Below are positions 33,581 to 47,000 of a DNA stretch of 64,000 bases, piece after piece; the first letter of the stretch is position 1; every line of letters starts with the position of its first letter. Origin of the DNA: Sweltsa coloradensis. Its lineage: Eukaryota > Arthropoda > Insecta > Plecoptera > Chloroperlidae. The stretch is taken from positions 62,001 to 126,000 of the forward strand of contig JAMZAV010000098.1 of assembly GCA_024449915.1 (NCBI GenBank), given 5' to 3'. The position numbers and the translations under genes are program-made. Below the pieces are notes generated by a model that searched no databases, was not told where the DNA came from, and saw only the letters and a program-made list of their open reading frames with translations.

Positions 33581-35735
33581 GAGAATACCCCCCACATCTG
33601 TGAATTATTATTGGTTAAACCCCCTCCCTCCCCCCTTATGAATTCCTAGATATGCCACTGAAATGGAAATTATGATGTTTATGACCATAGCATAGGGCCT
33701 ATCATGTCTATAAATGACAAACATTATTGTAAATATTTATTATTTTTATTTTATGTTCACTTTAGTGTGAAATTGCCCTATTATTCTTAGTAGGGATCCA
33801 GGGATTTTGCAATCGGCAAAATAATGAAATATCTTAAAAATACCTGAAACAGATTTTTCATAAGATTTCATGGCTTATGATATCAAAAAACTGCAATTTG
33901 AAACCGCACGCACCAAAAGGAGAAATTTTCCATTTTTGCATGAAAACATGAAATAAAGCTTTTTATCGTTTTTTACCACCCAATCACCAAAATTAACCGT
34001 TTTATTAGTATTAATTGCCGAAAAATCACACACAAAAGTCATTGGATTTTACAGTTTTTGCACTAACAAACCATTTTGTCAGTGTTTTGTAGCGTCTTTA
34101 CCTGACTACCAATTATGCCTGTTATTGATTGTTAGATTTACCGATTTTAATCGCACAGAAAAGGCGTATTTTAGTGACGTTTTAAAAAACAACGAAAACG
34201 CAAAATAAAGCATAATTTCAATTGCAATGAGCATAATTTTTTCATTCAAAAATATATTTCCTGGACCCTTCCCTATTAAGCCTACGTCTTTCCAAATAAA
34301 TGTCAGAACGAATCCTAGTATTTTGATTATGAACTTCATTCATCATTTGTCATGAAGCAATTTCAATGTTTACTAAAAATATCACACATTCAAAAATATA
34401 TTGAGAAGGTAGAGAGGTATGATTTTAAACTTTTGGAACAGCTCTTTGCAATGGGTTTGGGATTTACATTTGCCATTACTCTTAAATTGCTTGTTTTTTT
34501 ACAATAAAAAGCTGCCTTGCTTGAGGCGAGTTTCCCCAAAATATAACACCATGATATCTTATTATTAACCTCCCAGGCATGTGAGACGCCTTAATACGTC
34601 CTCCCCCAGTCCGGCGGCTAGCGTAAGGGACGTCCTACATTCCTACAAGTTCAATTTCAAATAGCCGCGCTTCTAGTAGGTTCATCAATTTGCTACTTTC
34701 AGCAGCACTTATACCAGGGTATAGCTAGTACAGAGTTATTATTCATGTTCGCCATGAGATACCAGCACTCGCAATGACGCGTCTACAGCTGATCAAGTAC
34801 ACTCGCAAACTATGAAAATTAGAACGTTTCAGTTGCTGTACCTAATGCTCACGCAAAGATGGCATTGTGGAATCGTGTCTTACAACAGCAGGCAATATCG
34901 GACAAAAATGTTTTCATATTTTAAAATAGGCCTATAAAGTCTTTAAATTAACTTTCTACATAGGCCTAGGTAGGCTATTCAATGTGTAATTGGGAATTAC
35001 ATGCCATGTCTGAAATGCCATTTATTTACTTCAATTGCTTGTTATTTACAACAATAAAAATAGTTTAAATAGCAACAATGATGTTTAATTTTTTTTACAT
35101 TTGATTGATTAATTGGATATTTTTTAACGTCTCATATTAAATGCAACTTGGCTAATCGTGATGAAGGGAGGGACGTAAGGGGGGACAAGGGGTGGACAGG
35201 CCTTTGCTGGTCAGAACCAGCCACAAGCATGAGGAAGGCAGGGGTTCCCCCATGTCGTGGTCGTCTCCGTCTGTGTCATCATCCGTCCGTGTTGTCATTG
35301 TCGTTGCCGTCGGGGAGGTAGTCAAAAGGAAGGGGAAAGTTCCCCGACGATGACCCAGAGCTCGCCATTAGTTTCAGAGAGAAAAACTCCCTAATCACGG
35401 GCCAAACCACGAGAAGGTTGCGAGTTGAAATATTTAACAATAGCCTAATAACCTTATTGGTTGACATGTAAAACAAAACATGAGATTTCATCCAATAAGA
35501 TTTTATCTAATGCATTGCAAATATCATTTAAATCTTCATTAAAATAACCCATGCTGGGTAAAATTTTAAAATAAAAAAATAATGGCTGGGTGGAAAATGA
35601 GTGGAAATAACCCCAGTTCATTGCTTTAATGGTATGGTCACTGGCTACCTACCTTACAAATAACTCGAATGCCGTAGTAATTGATAAATCAAAGACAGTT
35701 TTTTTGCATAGTCTTTCAACATCTGAGCACCATTT
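33581..35735. other. Unannotated putative SBNO intron sequence
   Basis: I see no exon, repeat array or transposon boundary I can support. The short frames are scattered and lack recognisable motifs. Confidence 0.35.
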
Positions 35736-36367
35736 TTGGATGAGGGAAGCAAAGACTTCAATTTCACTGACCCCTCAAAAAATTAAGCTCCAATGTTTTT
35801 CAATTTCACTGACCCCTCAAAAAATTAAGCTCCAATGTTTTTTTTGTTTTTGCTTGTTTTTGTTTTTTTTGTTTTTTTTCTGTCTTGTTTGTTCGCATGC
35901 TACCGGGCTAACGGCTTATGCGATCTCGATGAAAATTGGAGGGGACCTTCAAAATCTCTGAACTTAGACCTGCCACGTTTTTGGATACAATCGAATAAAT
36001 ATTTCTCATGAATATCGTACTTTTACGATTTTTAATGCGATATTTTCAGGACATTTGGTTTGATTCTGACCAAACGGGTTGGGCTACAACGTTCATATTT
36101 TACATGGACATTAAGGTAATGGACCTAGAGGTGATGTATTGCTTTCTGAAAGAAAAAGATGAAAAAGTTAGCCAGAATCCATAGAATAAAGGGTTTTTAA
36201 TATGATTTTTTTTTAGGTTTATAAATAACAAGTAACAATAGAAACTTGACAACAATCACCTACAATGCATTCAAAAAGCACTTGCAACTGGAAAAGTGTC
36301 CTACGCAAACAAAAAACTTACAAAAAAGCTCATCCATAAACACGGCGGGAATTAAGCGTTTTCCTAG
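35736..36367 (+). mobile_element. Helentron-like element, copy H7 (short subtype)
   Basis: It starts TTGGATGAGGGAAGCAAAG and ends GAATTAAGCGTTTTCCTAG, the same subtype as H4. A 40-45 bp segment (AATTTCACTGACCCCTCAAA...) is tandemly doubled at about 35759-35843. The right part (from about 35930) is also present at 38826-39250 because of the larger duplicated block. It has no coding content. Confidence 0.65.
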
Positions 36368-37535
36368 TAGGTTTTCATTCAAGTGGAATACCAAGTAATT
36401 CAGTGCGGTGAACCTTTTTAACTGCAACTCCTGCTATTTCAAGCTTTGGTGTAATAGATGGGCCTACTTTATTTTGCTCTGTATGAAAATGCACGTAGTT
36501 TTTTTTCCCTTTTTTCGGAACTATGAGAACATTGCGACATTGCACCATCCACCATTGCCGGAATTACAGCAACATCACGGTCCGGGTCGGCATTACATTT
36601 GATTGTTTTGTGAGCTTCCTCTGCTATTGACTAGTATAGTTGGTGGCAGTTTTTTATTAGGTACCATTCTCTCACTTTCTTCCTTTTCCTTCTTGCTGAT
36701 TTAAGGATTTTCTTTTCCCGAATCTCTCATTTTTCCCCGTATTTACTCCTTTTCCTACATCTTCCCATCTTCTCGTTACCATCATTTTCTTTTAGTGAGC
36801 CTAGCCCTATACAGTAGGCCTACCCCTTGTTGTTTGCCCATGCAATCATACCTCCCCATTGGAGCATAGCCCCATCTTTTTTTGTTTTTTTCTAGTCCCG
36901 GATGAAAACCCTTTTGGGAGTAGCTTTAGAATATGTTTTAATTTTGAGATTATTTTCTTCCACTACCTCACCTGTTGGGCTATTCCTATTCCCAGAAAGG
37001 GAATAAATTTATTCCTACAGTAGTCTACCTAGCCTATCAAATCTCACAATTATTTGTATTCTGCGTTGCAGGGGGCCCTCCTATCCCCTTACTACCCCTT
37101 GAATTGATGACGTTGGTGGTCTCCATGTGGACATGTAGGCTCATGTTTCCCACATGGAAAAGTTTTATAACCCCTTTTTTTACACTTGTCTGGCTGACGT
37201 TCGGGCCAGGGTTGGGTGGAAAATACTCAAGGGCAAATGGGTAGGTTTTTTATTATGAATGATACTTTTTGAATATACACATGAAAATTACCTTCATGAA
37301 TGACAAGTAAAAAATTACGGGGAGGGAGTAAGCTTGGGTAGTGTATATTTTTTACTTTTATTTGTTTTTTTTTTCTTGTGTTTACGTTTAGGGTAGGTAT
37401 TTTATTTTAGCCTGGGGCTACATAAAAAAATTGAAAAATTAGGTACCTAACCAATTTTACTTCAAAAAAATTTTACAAATTAGGGATGACATCGGTTATA
37501 AACGCAAGGAAAAAGATCTTGAGAGTGGAGAAGTT
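35930..37535. repeat. Duplicated block, copy 1 (lacks the H9 insertion)
   Basis: About 1.6 kb here aligns by eye with 38826-41235 in the same order and orientation. Once the 787-bp insertion at 39975-40761 is removed from copy 2, the lengths agree (1606 against about 1623 bp). Copy 1 has longer homopolymers (for example GATGAAAACCCTTTTGGGAG against GATGAACCTTTGGCAG), suggesting poorer consensus. It may be a retained second haplotype rather than a true tandem duplication. Confidence 0.75.
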
Positions 37536-38074
37536 TTGGGCTTTGTCTGTTTTCCCGCGGTTAAAACCTAACCGGGGAGCAGCACGGTCGAAATGCCAAC
37601 ATGGCCGTCCGAAGGCAGTAAAAAACACGGGGCATAGGAGCAAGTGTGTTTTTTCATGCTTAAAGCATAATTTTCTTTTAAAAGCGTCAGTTCTAAAATT
37701 TTTCACTTTCCAGTAGTATGGGTACGAGGGGGTAGGACAATCATATTTTTTGAAACCCATAGCTGCAAAATAAAAAGCAAAATAAGAATTTTATCTCAAA
37801 TTTGCAGACGTGTAAAATAGGCAATGTTTTGCAGAAATTTTTTACCTTGATGGCAATACACAAATTTCGTTAGATTATTGCCTTTATTATAGGCCTATGA
37901 TATGAAATTTTTTATATCACACATTTTTTCACCCCCCCCCACCCCCGTAATTTTTTTTTTGTTGGTTCCCCCCGAACAATTAAAAAACTCTTTTTTTTTT
38001 ATTAAATTTGTGTTTCGTCCGCTTTTGAAACCTTTAAAAACCACAGTCCACATTTTAAAGGCCCCCTCCCCCTT

Positions 38075-38122
<48 letters not shown>

Positions 38123-38825
38123 AAACCCCGGGGCCAAAATTTAAAGTTATATAAAAATTGCCCCAGCCTTCACTAAACTTTTATTTTGGGCCCTACTATT
38201 TTTAAAACGCATAGGGTAGGGGAAATAGTTTGGATGGGTTAAGCAATATTTCAATTTTTTAGTATCAGGATTTTTTTTTTTTTGGCCCCCCACATACTAT
38301 ATTTTTATTGATAAAAATTTTCCACAAGTTTTTAAAAGAAAAAAGTAAAAAAGTTTTGGAAGGTACTAAAATAGCCAAAAAAAAAAAGTTGCTTTTATCC
38401 GAATATGGGGATCAATTTACTCCCAAAAATTTCAAAGGGGATAGGGGGGCATTTGTTTCATAATTGTCGCCCCCCGCAAATTTTATTTTACGCCCCGGAT
38501 AATTGATCCCCAAATGTGGATTATTTGGACAAAAGTAAGGGTTTTCAGCAAAAGGGAACCAAATTTTTTCCGTAAAAATTTAAAACAAAACCAAATAAAT
38601 GGGGAAAATTTTTTTACAAACCAAAAATTTTTAAAATTTTTTAAAAAAATTTTGAAAAACTATTTAAAATTTTGTGCCAAAAACTTTTTTTATTTTTGTT
38701 TTCTTAAAACGTTAAAAATAAATTTGCCCCTTAAATTCTTTTTTTTAAACTTTTTTAAAAAACCCTTTTTTTAAAAAGGCTGATTTGAAAAACCCCATGT
38801 CTCTTAAAACCCAAAAAAATTCGTG
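37536..38825. other. Homopolymer-rich, probably low-quality sequence
   Basis: This is a stretch of exaggerated A, T, C and G runs with a run of about 46 C at 38076-38121 and repeated AAATTTT alternations. It has no counterpart at the matching position after copy 2. It reads like a badly called contig edge. I would not annotate genes here; the open frames are poly-Pro/Gly or Lys/Phe artefacts. Confidence 0.6.
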
Positions 38826-39250
38826 TAAATTGGAGGGGACATTCGAAATCTCTGAACTTAGACCGGCCACGTTGTGGGATACAATCGAATAAATATTTCT
38901 CATGAATATCGTACTTTTACGATTTTTAATGCGATATTTTCAGGACATTTGGTTTGATTCTGACCAAACGGGTGGGGCTACAACGTTCATATTTTACATG
39001 GACATTAAGGTAATGGTGATGTATTGCTTTCTGAAAGAAAAAGTTGAAAAAGTTAGTCAGATTCCATAGAATAAAGGTTTTAATATGAGTTTTTTTAGGT
39101 TTATAATAACAAGTAACAATAGAAACTTGACAACAATCACCTACAATGCATTCAAAAAGCACTTGCAACTGGAAAAGTGGTCCTACGCAAACTAAAAACT
39201 TACAAAAAAAGCTCATCCATCAACGCGGCAGGAATTAAGCGTTTTCCTAG
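38826..39250 (+). mobile_element. Helentron-like element, copy H8 (5'-truncated in sequence)
   Basis: This matches the right two thirds of H7 and ends AAGCGTTTTCCTAG. The left part is replaced by the noisy stretch before 38826, so the truncation may be an assembly effect and not biology. Confidence 0.6.
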
Positions 39251-39974
39251 TAGGTTTTCATTCAAGTGAATACCAAGTAATTCAGTGCGGTGAACCTTTT
39301 TAACTGCAACTCCTGCTATTTCAAGCTTTGGTGTAATAGATGGGCCTACTTTATTATGCTCTGTATGAAAATGCACGTAGTTTGTTTTTTCCTTGTTCGG
39401 AACTATGAGAACATTTGCGACATTGCACCATCCACCATTGCCGGAATTACAGCAACATCACGGTCCGGGTCGGCATTACATTTGATTGTTTTGTGAGCTT
39501 CCTCTGCTATTGACTAGTATAGTTGGTGGCAGTTTTTTATTACCATTCTCTCACTTTCTTCCTTTTCCTTCTTGCTGATTTAAGGATTTTCTTTTCCCGA
39601 GTCTCTCATTTTCCTCGTATTTACTCCTTTTCCTACATCTTCCCATCTTCTTGTTACCATCATTTTCTTTTAGTTAGCCTAGCCCTATACAGTAGGTCTA
39701 CCCTTGATGTTTGCCCATGCCAATCATACCTCCTCATTGGAGCATAGCCCCATCTTTTCTTTTGTTTTCTCTAGTCAGGATGAACCTTTGGCAGTAGCTT
39801 TAGAATATGTTTTAATTTTGAGATTATTTTCTTCCACTACCTCACCTGTTGGGCTATTCCTATTCCCAGAAAGGTAATAAATTTATTCCTACAGTAGTCT
39901 ACCTAGCCTATCAAATCTCACAATTATTTATATTCTGCAGTTGCAGCAGGCCCTATACCCTTACTACACACTTG

Positions 39975-40760
39975 TTGGATGAGCGTAGCGAGCGAAGCGA
40001 AGATTCCATTTCACTACACTGGAGAAAAAAATCCGGAATGTTTTTTTTTTTTTTTTCTTTTTTTTTTTTTTTCTGTATTTTTGTGTGTCTGTTAACACGA
40101 TTCCGGCTAAACCGATACTCCAATTGCGATGAAATTTTATGGAGGCCTTCGAAATCTCTGAACGAAGAACTGCCACGTTTTTGAACGCAATCGAAAAATT
40201 ATTTCTCATGAAAATCGCAATTTTACGATTTTTTTTCGATTTTAAAAAAATTTCTTCAGCTTATAACACCTACATGCTTTGTCCGATTTTAATGATTTTT
40301 TCACAGAACCTTAATTTTATGAATTTATGTATTCGTGTGAAATTTGAGCGCAATCAAAAAACTATTTCTCATGAAAATCGAAATTTTACGTTTTTTTTCT
40401 TTTTTAAAACAATTCTTTGACTTATAACACCTATATGCTTTATCCTATTGTAATAATTTTTTCACAGAACCTTAATTTTATAAATTCATATATTTGTGTA
40501 AAATTTGTGCGCAATTGAATAATTATTTCTTATGAAAATTTCAATATTACGATTTTTTCCTTTTTTAAATTACAATTACCTAACAAAAAAAAATTAAAAT
40601 TTAGGTTAATTTTTCATTTAATTTAATTTAATTTAAAAAAAAATCTTCAACTTAGTAATGATTTTTTCACAGAACAACAGAAAATCCGCATAACACATGG
40701 CAGCTCAATGCACCAATTACGCTCATCCAACAACGCGGCGGGACTTAAGCGTTTTCCTAG
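39975..40760 (+). mobile_element. Helentron-like element, copy H9 (complete, with empty-site partner)
   Basis: This is a full-length copy, from TTGGATGAGCGTAGCGAGCG to GGGACTTAAGCGTTTTCCTAG. The duplicated block at 35930-37535 lacks it: CTTACTACCCCTTG runs straight into AATTGATGACGTTGG near 37090-37116, whereas here CTTACTACACACTTG precedes and ACATTGACTGACGTTGG follows the element. No target duplication is seen, as expected for rolling-circle insertion. This pair gives the best support for the family boundaries. Confidence 0.8.
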
Positions 40761-41448
40761 TACATTGACTGACGTTGGTGGTCTCCATGTGGACTATCGT
40801 AGGCAACATGTTTACACATAGGAAAGTTTTATAACCCCTCTTTTTTCACACTTGTACAGTGGCTGACGTTCGGGCCAGGGTTGGGTGGTATAATACTCAA
40901 CGTCGAAAATGGGTAGGTCCTTGTATTATGACATGATACATTTTGAATATACACATAGTAAATTACACTTCATGAATGACAAGTAAAAAATTACTGGGAG
41001 TGGGGGGGAGGTAGAGCTTAGGTAGGTGTAGTATTGTTACTTTTACTTGATTTTTTTTTCATTGTGTTTACTGTTTAGGGTAGGTATCTAGTTATCTTAG
41101 CCTAGGCTACATCATCAATATGTAAATTAGGTAACCAATTTTACTATCAAATAAATTTACAAATTAGGGATGACATCGGTTTAATGAAACGCAAGGAAGA
41201 AGATCTTGAGAGTGGAGAAGCTTTTGGCTTTGTCTGTATATTTATGATCGGGAAAGCGGATGACCAAGTGGGATCTTGTGAGTGATGATGCCCGTTTTCT
41301 TCGATTCAAGTTCTTGATTAGGGGCCTACTATTCATTATTAATTCATTGAAGGAAATTAATGAGATAATTCATGTGGGGAATATCCACAAGTACTTTTGG
41401 GAGACAGTTTAAGGTCATCATTGTAGGGAATGTAAGGTATATCAGCAG

Positions 41449-42167
41449 GGAACTTTTTCGGTTGGTATGGACCAGTTTTTTAACACTGTTTTTCTTCAAT
41501 AAAACCAACGAAAAACATCCTAAAATGAGTAATATTTAAATAGTGATTTATATTATTAAAAAATACACGTACATGTTTCATTTCATTCTGTGTTATTAAT
41601 AATTGTAAGCTACAAGTAGCGAGCAGGGGTAGCGAGGAGTGACACGGCCTAGGCCTAGGCCTACGAGGAGTGAACTGGGCATTTGTCATCGTAAAAATGA
41701 AAATAGCCACCATTGGAGATAGTACCAACCTTTTTCACTAAAATACTCCACCTGGCACCTACAAAACCTTTAACGTCGCTATTTTAAATATAAAGGACTT
41801 TCAACGGAAAAGTACTTTCGTCTAAAATAGCGACGTTAAAGGTTTTGAAGTTTTTTTGTTTATAACACCAAAAACGTGATGATTCTATTTTGTTTTAAAA
41901 AGAACTATGTTATTGTGAGGTTACTTGCAGTGAGTAGAACATTCTCATCACGGCAGGCCTAAAATGGCGCCCGAAAACAGTGAAATATGCGAGTGATTAG
42001 TAAGAGTAATTAACCTATATAATTGTATATTTTGTGAGTGATTAGTGTTAATAAATCGTTAATAATGAGTTATTCTTTATTTATTTCTCATTTGAAGTTG
42101 TTTTTCATTGGTTTTATTGAAGAAAAACAGTGTTAAAAAACTGGTCCATACCAACCGAAAAAGTTCC
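41449..42167. mobile_element. TIR element with ATCAGCAG target duplication
   Basis: GGAACTTTTTCGGTTGG... at the left is mirrored at the right for roughly 70 bp, including AACACTGTTTTTCTTCAATA. ATCAGCAG is repeated exactly at 41441-41448 and 42168-42175. An internal inverted pair (CTTTAACGTCGCTATTTTA near 41769 and its complement near 41825) forms a second hairpin. The 8-bp duplication fits hAT or P superfamilies; the termini do not settle which. There is no transposase. Confidence 0.8.
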
Positions 42168-42573
42168 ATCAGCAGCAGCTGCAGGCGGGTGGGGCGGAGT
42201 CCGCGGCACTTCTATGCAGCTCTCCTCGTAACAAGTACAAACACCTGCTTACCGTACTTATTTAAATTTTCAACGCTAATATTCTACTTATTCTACACAT
42301 ATTTTTGACAAAACCAATATTTGTATTATAAATATGTACTTGTAAGTCAACTGGTGAATAAATTATCTAAACTATCTTTACCAATTTCATCTTTACTAGG
42401 CAGGCCTGCGTGCATGCATTGCATGTGGTGGTATAGTTTTGCAGGTCATGTTAGGCCTAGAGAAAGATCCCTGTAGCCGTACTGGAGTGCTGGGTCACCT
42501 ATTTGGTTTACTCATCCGTTTACTAGTACCTAGTACCGGTAGTGTTTTAAGTATCTACTGTGTGTTTGTGTAG

Positions 42574-42685
42574 GCTACCAAGAAGGCTGCGTACGTTGAC
42601 AATGTGAGCGAAGAGGAGGAAACTCCACCGGCCTCCGAGAGCGACTTTGACGATGACGATGATCCCGATAAAATTGAAGTTCCTG
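42574..42685 (+). CDS. SBNO: Strawberry notch (SBNO) exon 2
   Basis: The acceptor TTTGTGTAG ends at 42573 and the donor CCTG|GTACGT follows 42685. It encodes ATKKAAYVDNVSEEEETPP and an acidic run (DFDDDDDPDK) ending IEVP, phase 0 in and phase 1 out. The acidic N-terminal segment is not diagnostic alone, but the phase joins perfectly to the next exon (VP-G-GGKDL). It lies in the disordered N terminus before the helicase core. Confidence 0.75.
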
Positions 42686-43281
42686 GTACGTACACCTTCT
42701 ATGGAATAATTCTGAAGTTCAGTGTTGTGTGCATGCTATATTGATTTTTCCTTAACAAGGGTTCATTTTATCTAACGGTACCCATATTTACACCTAGGCC
42801 CTAGTTGGAGAAAGTTACATCTAGGCCTGTCCTATGAGCCTAATAACTTCCTAAATTTAAAAATTATCTAGCCTAGAACTCTGAAAAGTCATTTTTTTCT
42901 TTCTATTTTGTGTAGGTCTACATCAATTTTCCTAGAGCTAGTAAATTGTGAACAGCTTTTAGGACGTGGTATAAATCGTCAACTACATTATTGTATGAAT
43001 GTTTAAATGCCGATGGCGATATTAAACACATTGAAACATTATTTTATTGTAAAGGTAAAGCCTTAGAAAATGTAGGAACAAAACGTATTTATTCATGTAC
43101 GTATTAGAAATGCATGTTTCATTGTAGGTAGCCTAAATGAGAAAAATATGCTAAATATAATTTTTAATTGTATGAAAATACTTAAGACATTTTAGGAGCC
43201 ATGGTTGTTAAAACATGTAATTATCCCATCTAGTTAACACATAATGCAGGTGAAACTAACAGCTAATTGTTCTGTCCGTAG

Positions 43282-43641
43282 GAGGCGGGAAGGACCTCGC
43301 CACTGCCGCTTCCATCAGCGCCTTAGCATCCGTCAAGGACGAACCAAGTGACACTAAAGTCAAGCTGGAATTAAAGGGCACTTCCAATGCCCTGTCCAAT
43401 CTCCCGGCGAAGATTCCCGGTGGTCTGGTGACCAAGGGCGCGTCCTCGCTGGGCTACGAGAAGGTCCGAGTGGGCGGCTCCGGTCACACGCCCTTTGCGT
43501 TCCCGGCTGCCGGTATGTTTGGAGGGATGGGTCTCTACCCAGGGATGCCTGGCATGCCTCCCCTCGCGGGAATGGCAGGGATGGCTGGAATGGCCGGATT
43601 GACCAGCCAGGGGCTAAACGCAGCCCAGCTCATTCAGCAGA
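43282..43641 (+). CDS. SBNO: Strawberry notch (SBNO) exon 3
   Basis: The acceptor CTGTCCGTAG ends at 43281 and the donor CAGA|GTGAGT follows 43641; phase 1 in and phase 1 out. It encodes GGKDLATAASISALASVKDE, a possible SUMO-type VKDE site, then a Met/Gly/Pro-rich tract (GMPGMPPLAGMAGMAGMAGL) and LNAAQLIQQ. The region is predicted disordered. Local GC content is much higher than in the introns, as for the other coding exons. Confidence 0.8.
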
Positions 43642-44089
43642 GTGAGTCAACAGGTGTAATGACTACTGCTTGAGAATGGGCATGCCATTTTAGTTTGCTT
43701 TTGAAATTGACTACAGCATCAATATGAAAAACCTGGTGGTTAATCACAATTTAAATTAACCAATTGAGTTAGGCCTAACCAATTTTATGACTAATAAATA
43801 GGGTTGCTGCTCGATATAAATTTGAAACTTTTTACACAAGGTAGAAATTATCTTTATTAATGTGGGCGCTATCCTCAAGTGACGTGTCTTTATGAACGTC
43901 ATAGCCCACTTCTCGCAAATCTTGGCTCTGTGAAGTTTCATTTTAGGTTTTGTTGCGATAGTCGTTCATTCATTTACGAGTTATCAGTTATTCAATGCTC
44001 CGATATTTATTAGGTACATGGCAAGATGAATCATATTTGTCGTTACTTTGGTACCGTTGATATAATATCAGTCTGAGAGAACTGATAAG
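43642..44089. other. SBNO intron sequence before the hAT element
   Basis: No feature other than intron sequence is recognised. CTGATAAG at 44082-44089 is the left target duplication of the next element. Confidence 0.5.
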
Positions 44090-47000
44090 TAGAGCCCCGT
44101 AAAATTCGCGATCGCGAAATCGCATATTTTTGATAAACATTGCTTTATTGGATCAAATGTCGGCGTTTCATAGCAAGAGGAGTCCAAAAATATAATAATT
44201 AAAACGCGAAATTCGCGAAATCGGCATTATAACACCGCCAATCGCGAAATCCTCGGTTTGAAGCGAAATAACCACAAAATCTCGCAAATTGCAGTTTTTT
44301 AATCTAAAAGTGAGCAATTTGCAAAAAAAAAAAAAAAAAAAAAAAAAATATTGTTTTTTTTAAAGTGAAAATTTCCATTAAAATTAATCAAAGGTTTGCG
44401 TATTTTTCCATACATCAGGCATGCGTATTTATTTCGTCCCCCCCCCCCCACCCCCACCCCCACCCCGGCGTCTAGATTTTCTCACGGCGACCGCTAGGCC
44501 CGCCGTGACTGCCGCCTGTCTTCGTCACGTCGATCGCTAGGCCGTCCGCTCACTCCCGAGCCCCATGCTCTCGCTGCCGCATTCCATCTCGACACACCTA
44601 CGCGCCGACCAATGAACGGCTTGTATTGTAGTTCGCTCGGCAACAGTTCATTGTCGTCCCGTTCCGTCTGCTCCGCTCACTCAGCCGTCTTCTATTGTTG
44701 TGGGTGGTTGTGGGCTTGCGTCAATCTATCTAGTCGCATCTTTCGTCTGCATACAGTTCCTGAAGAAATGTGATTTTCGCGAGTGCTTGTTTCGATTTTT
44801 ATTTAGGCTGTGTTTAGCGTTGTTGCTCTCGTATTTATCTTCAACATGCCTAAACCGGCTCCAAGTGCTGCTTGCAGAGTCGATCAGTATAAAAATGAGG
44901 ATTTTATCTTAGTGATAAGAGATATTGATGTGCAAGTATTGTGACTGCCGACTTCAACACGAACGCCGCGATACACTACAGAAACATGTGGAGTCGGCTC
45001 ATCATTGCAAAAAAAAACTCAAAGCTGTTGCATCTTCAGCTCCTCAGAAGCGTCAGTTATCTATCGGAGACGCGTATGTTAACGCAAAACGAGTGAAAGA
45101 AGATAAAAACGAGTTTATTTTAGATACAACTAAAGCCTTTTTAAGTGCAGGCATTGCAGTTGAAAAGCTCGACCATCCAAGCCTGCGAACCTGGATGAAC
45201 AGGTATGTGAAAGGAAGTGGGGACTTGCCTTCTGCCGATAGGCTTAGCGAAAGTACATACCTATTGTTGGCGAGCAGCAGATAAACGAAATTAAAATGAA
45301 ATTAGAGGGCAAAGAAATAATCGTATTCTGTGATGAAACTACAGACAAAGGGGGCAATTGCATATTTAATATTCTATTTCGGATTGTTGAAGCGTCTGAC
45401 AAACAGGAGCTGTTTCTAGTAGCAACTGCTGTGCTTGACCGTGCTGATGGTGCTACATGCACTCAAAGCATAGTTGATACACTAAAAAAGTTTTCTGTGG
45501 AGTATGAGAACTGTTTTGGCAGTTGTGTCTGATTCTGCCAGATATATGACTTTATGTGCAAGAACCCTACAGGGTCTGGTGGGGGGGACCATCTCATACA
45601 TGTACAGTGTTGGGCCCACAAGATAAATATTGTGGGCCAATGTGGCAGAATTCGTTGGACGAAGCCAACACTGTAGTTGGCAAAATAAAGTCAGCTTTCT
45701 TGAATACAGAAAACGAAACACCAATATTTGGCTTTCCTGCGAGAGAAGTATGGAGCAGACTCACCTAAAATAAAACTGTTTCCTATGCCTGTTTTAACTC
45801 GGTGGAACTCCTGGTTTTCATCTGCAATGTATGTCAGTGAGTTTTTGGATGACATAATTGATTTTATGGAGTCACTTACTGACGAAAATGCTGGAGTAAG
45901 ATTTTTAAAAAACATCTCTCCTGACAATTTAGCCATAATTAAATTGCAGCTGAAGTTTGTTACAGACAACTGCCCAAAAATGACGGAGTTAATAGATTTT
46001 CTAGAGGGTAGCAGTTACCCCACTGCACATTTGCTGCACTCCAAACTGAATGACTTGGTTAACAAGCTTGATATGCTAGCCAAAGGAGTATTCTCTACGG
46101 AAGTAGATAATCATCTGGCGAATTTGGTTGCCATAAAAAGGGCTGATGCTAAAGAGTTGTTAAAAATGACAGCCCAACAAAGCCACACAAAGTTGAAATC
46201 ATTGATGGCAGAGGATCCATCAAAAAATATGTTTGTGGCTGTGGATTTCTTGTTTAAACCCGAGGAATGTTGTGCGCAATGACATTCTTGAAGATAAAAC
46301 AAGATCAAACAAACTTGAAACAAGTGGGCAACTTAAACATATCTTTTGATTCGTTTATTGAGGGTATTCAATCTTCAGGAACTAGTCCAAGAAAGCATAA
46401 ATAAACCTGGTGTTAAGCATGTTGACATAGTCAAGTTGCTATGCTCCATGAAGGCAGACCATTCATCTTTCGCAACAAGTTCACTAAAGGGCATTTGGAT
46501 GCCAACAAACAATGTTGACGCCGAGAGGTCTATATCTCGTTACTCGCTCATAGTAAATGATCGCAGGCGAAGCTTAAAACCTGAGAATGCAGAGATCATC
46601 ACCATGGTTGCATTTAGTTAAATACAGGTATGCCTATTTTTCACCATTGGATTAATGCAAGTTGAATTAAATCAACAATACATTGTTTTTTAATATATTT
46701 TTTTAACTTTCAGGAAGCTTGATGGAAGAAATTACCTAGGGCCCTCCAACTCAAGTTAACCGTACTTAGTGGAACTTGTCAGCATACCTGGATGGATGAA
46801 AATTGACTTAGCTTACGCCTTAGAACATTCATATTTTATTCTAACTTGTTTTATACTATGAAGCCATTGGAACCATTTGAAAGTTACAATAATTATCATA
46901 TTGATGTATTGCATCGGTACTTACAGAAAATATAAAGATAACTACAGCGGTATTTATTTACTTCTCAATTAACAGCAATGGACCCTACGTACATGACATA

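Larger units (their letters stand above)
38826..41235. repeat. Duplicated block, copy 2 (carries the H9 insertion)
   Basis: This is the second copy of the block at 35930-37535, with cleaner homopolymers. The match runs from GGAGGGGACATTCGAAATC through the 39253-39960 segment, skips the inserted element, then resumes with GACGTTGGTGGTCTCCATG and ends near GAGAGTGGAGAAGC at 41208-41221. Its boundaries coincide with the noisy region on the left. Confidence 0.75.

Noticed and set aside
37895..38144. Open frames encoding poly-Gly or poly-Pro stretches
   Set aside because: They come from a run of about 46 C in a noisy, homopolymer-rich region that looks like a bad consensus.
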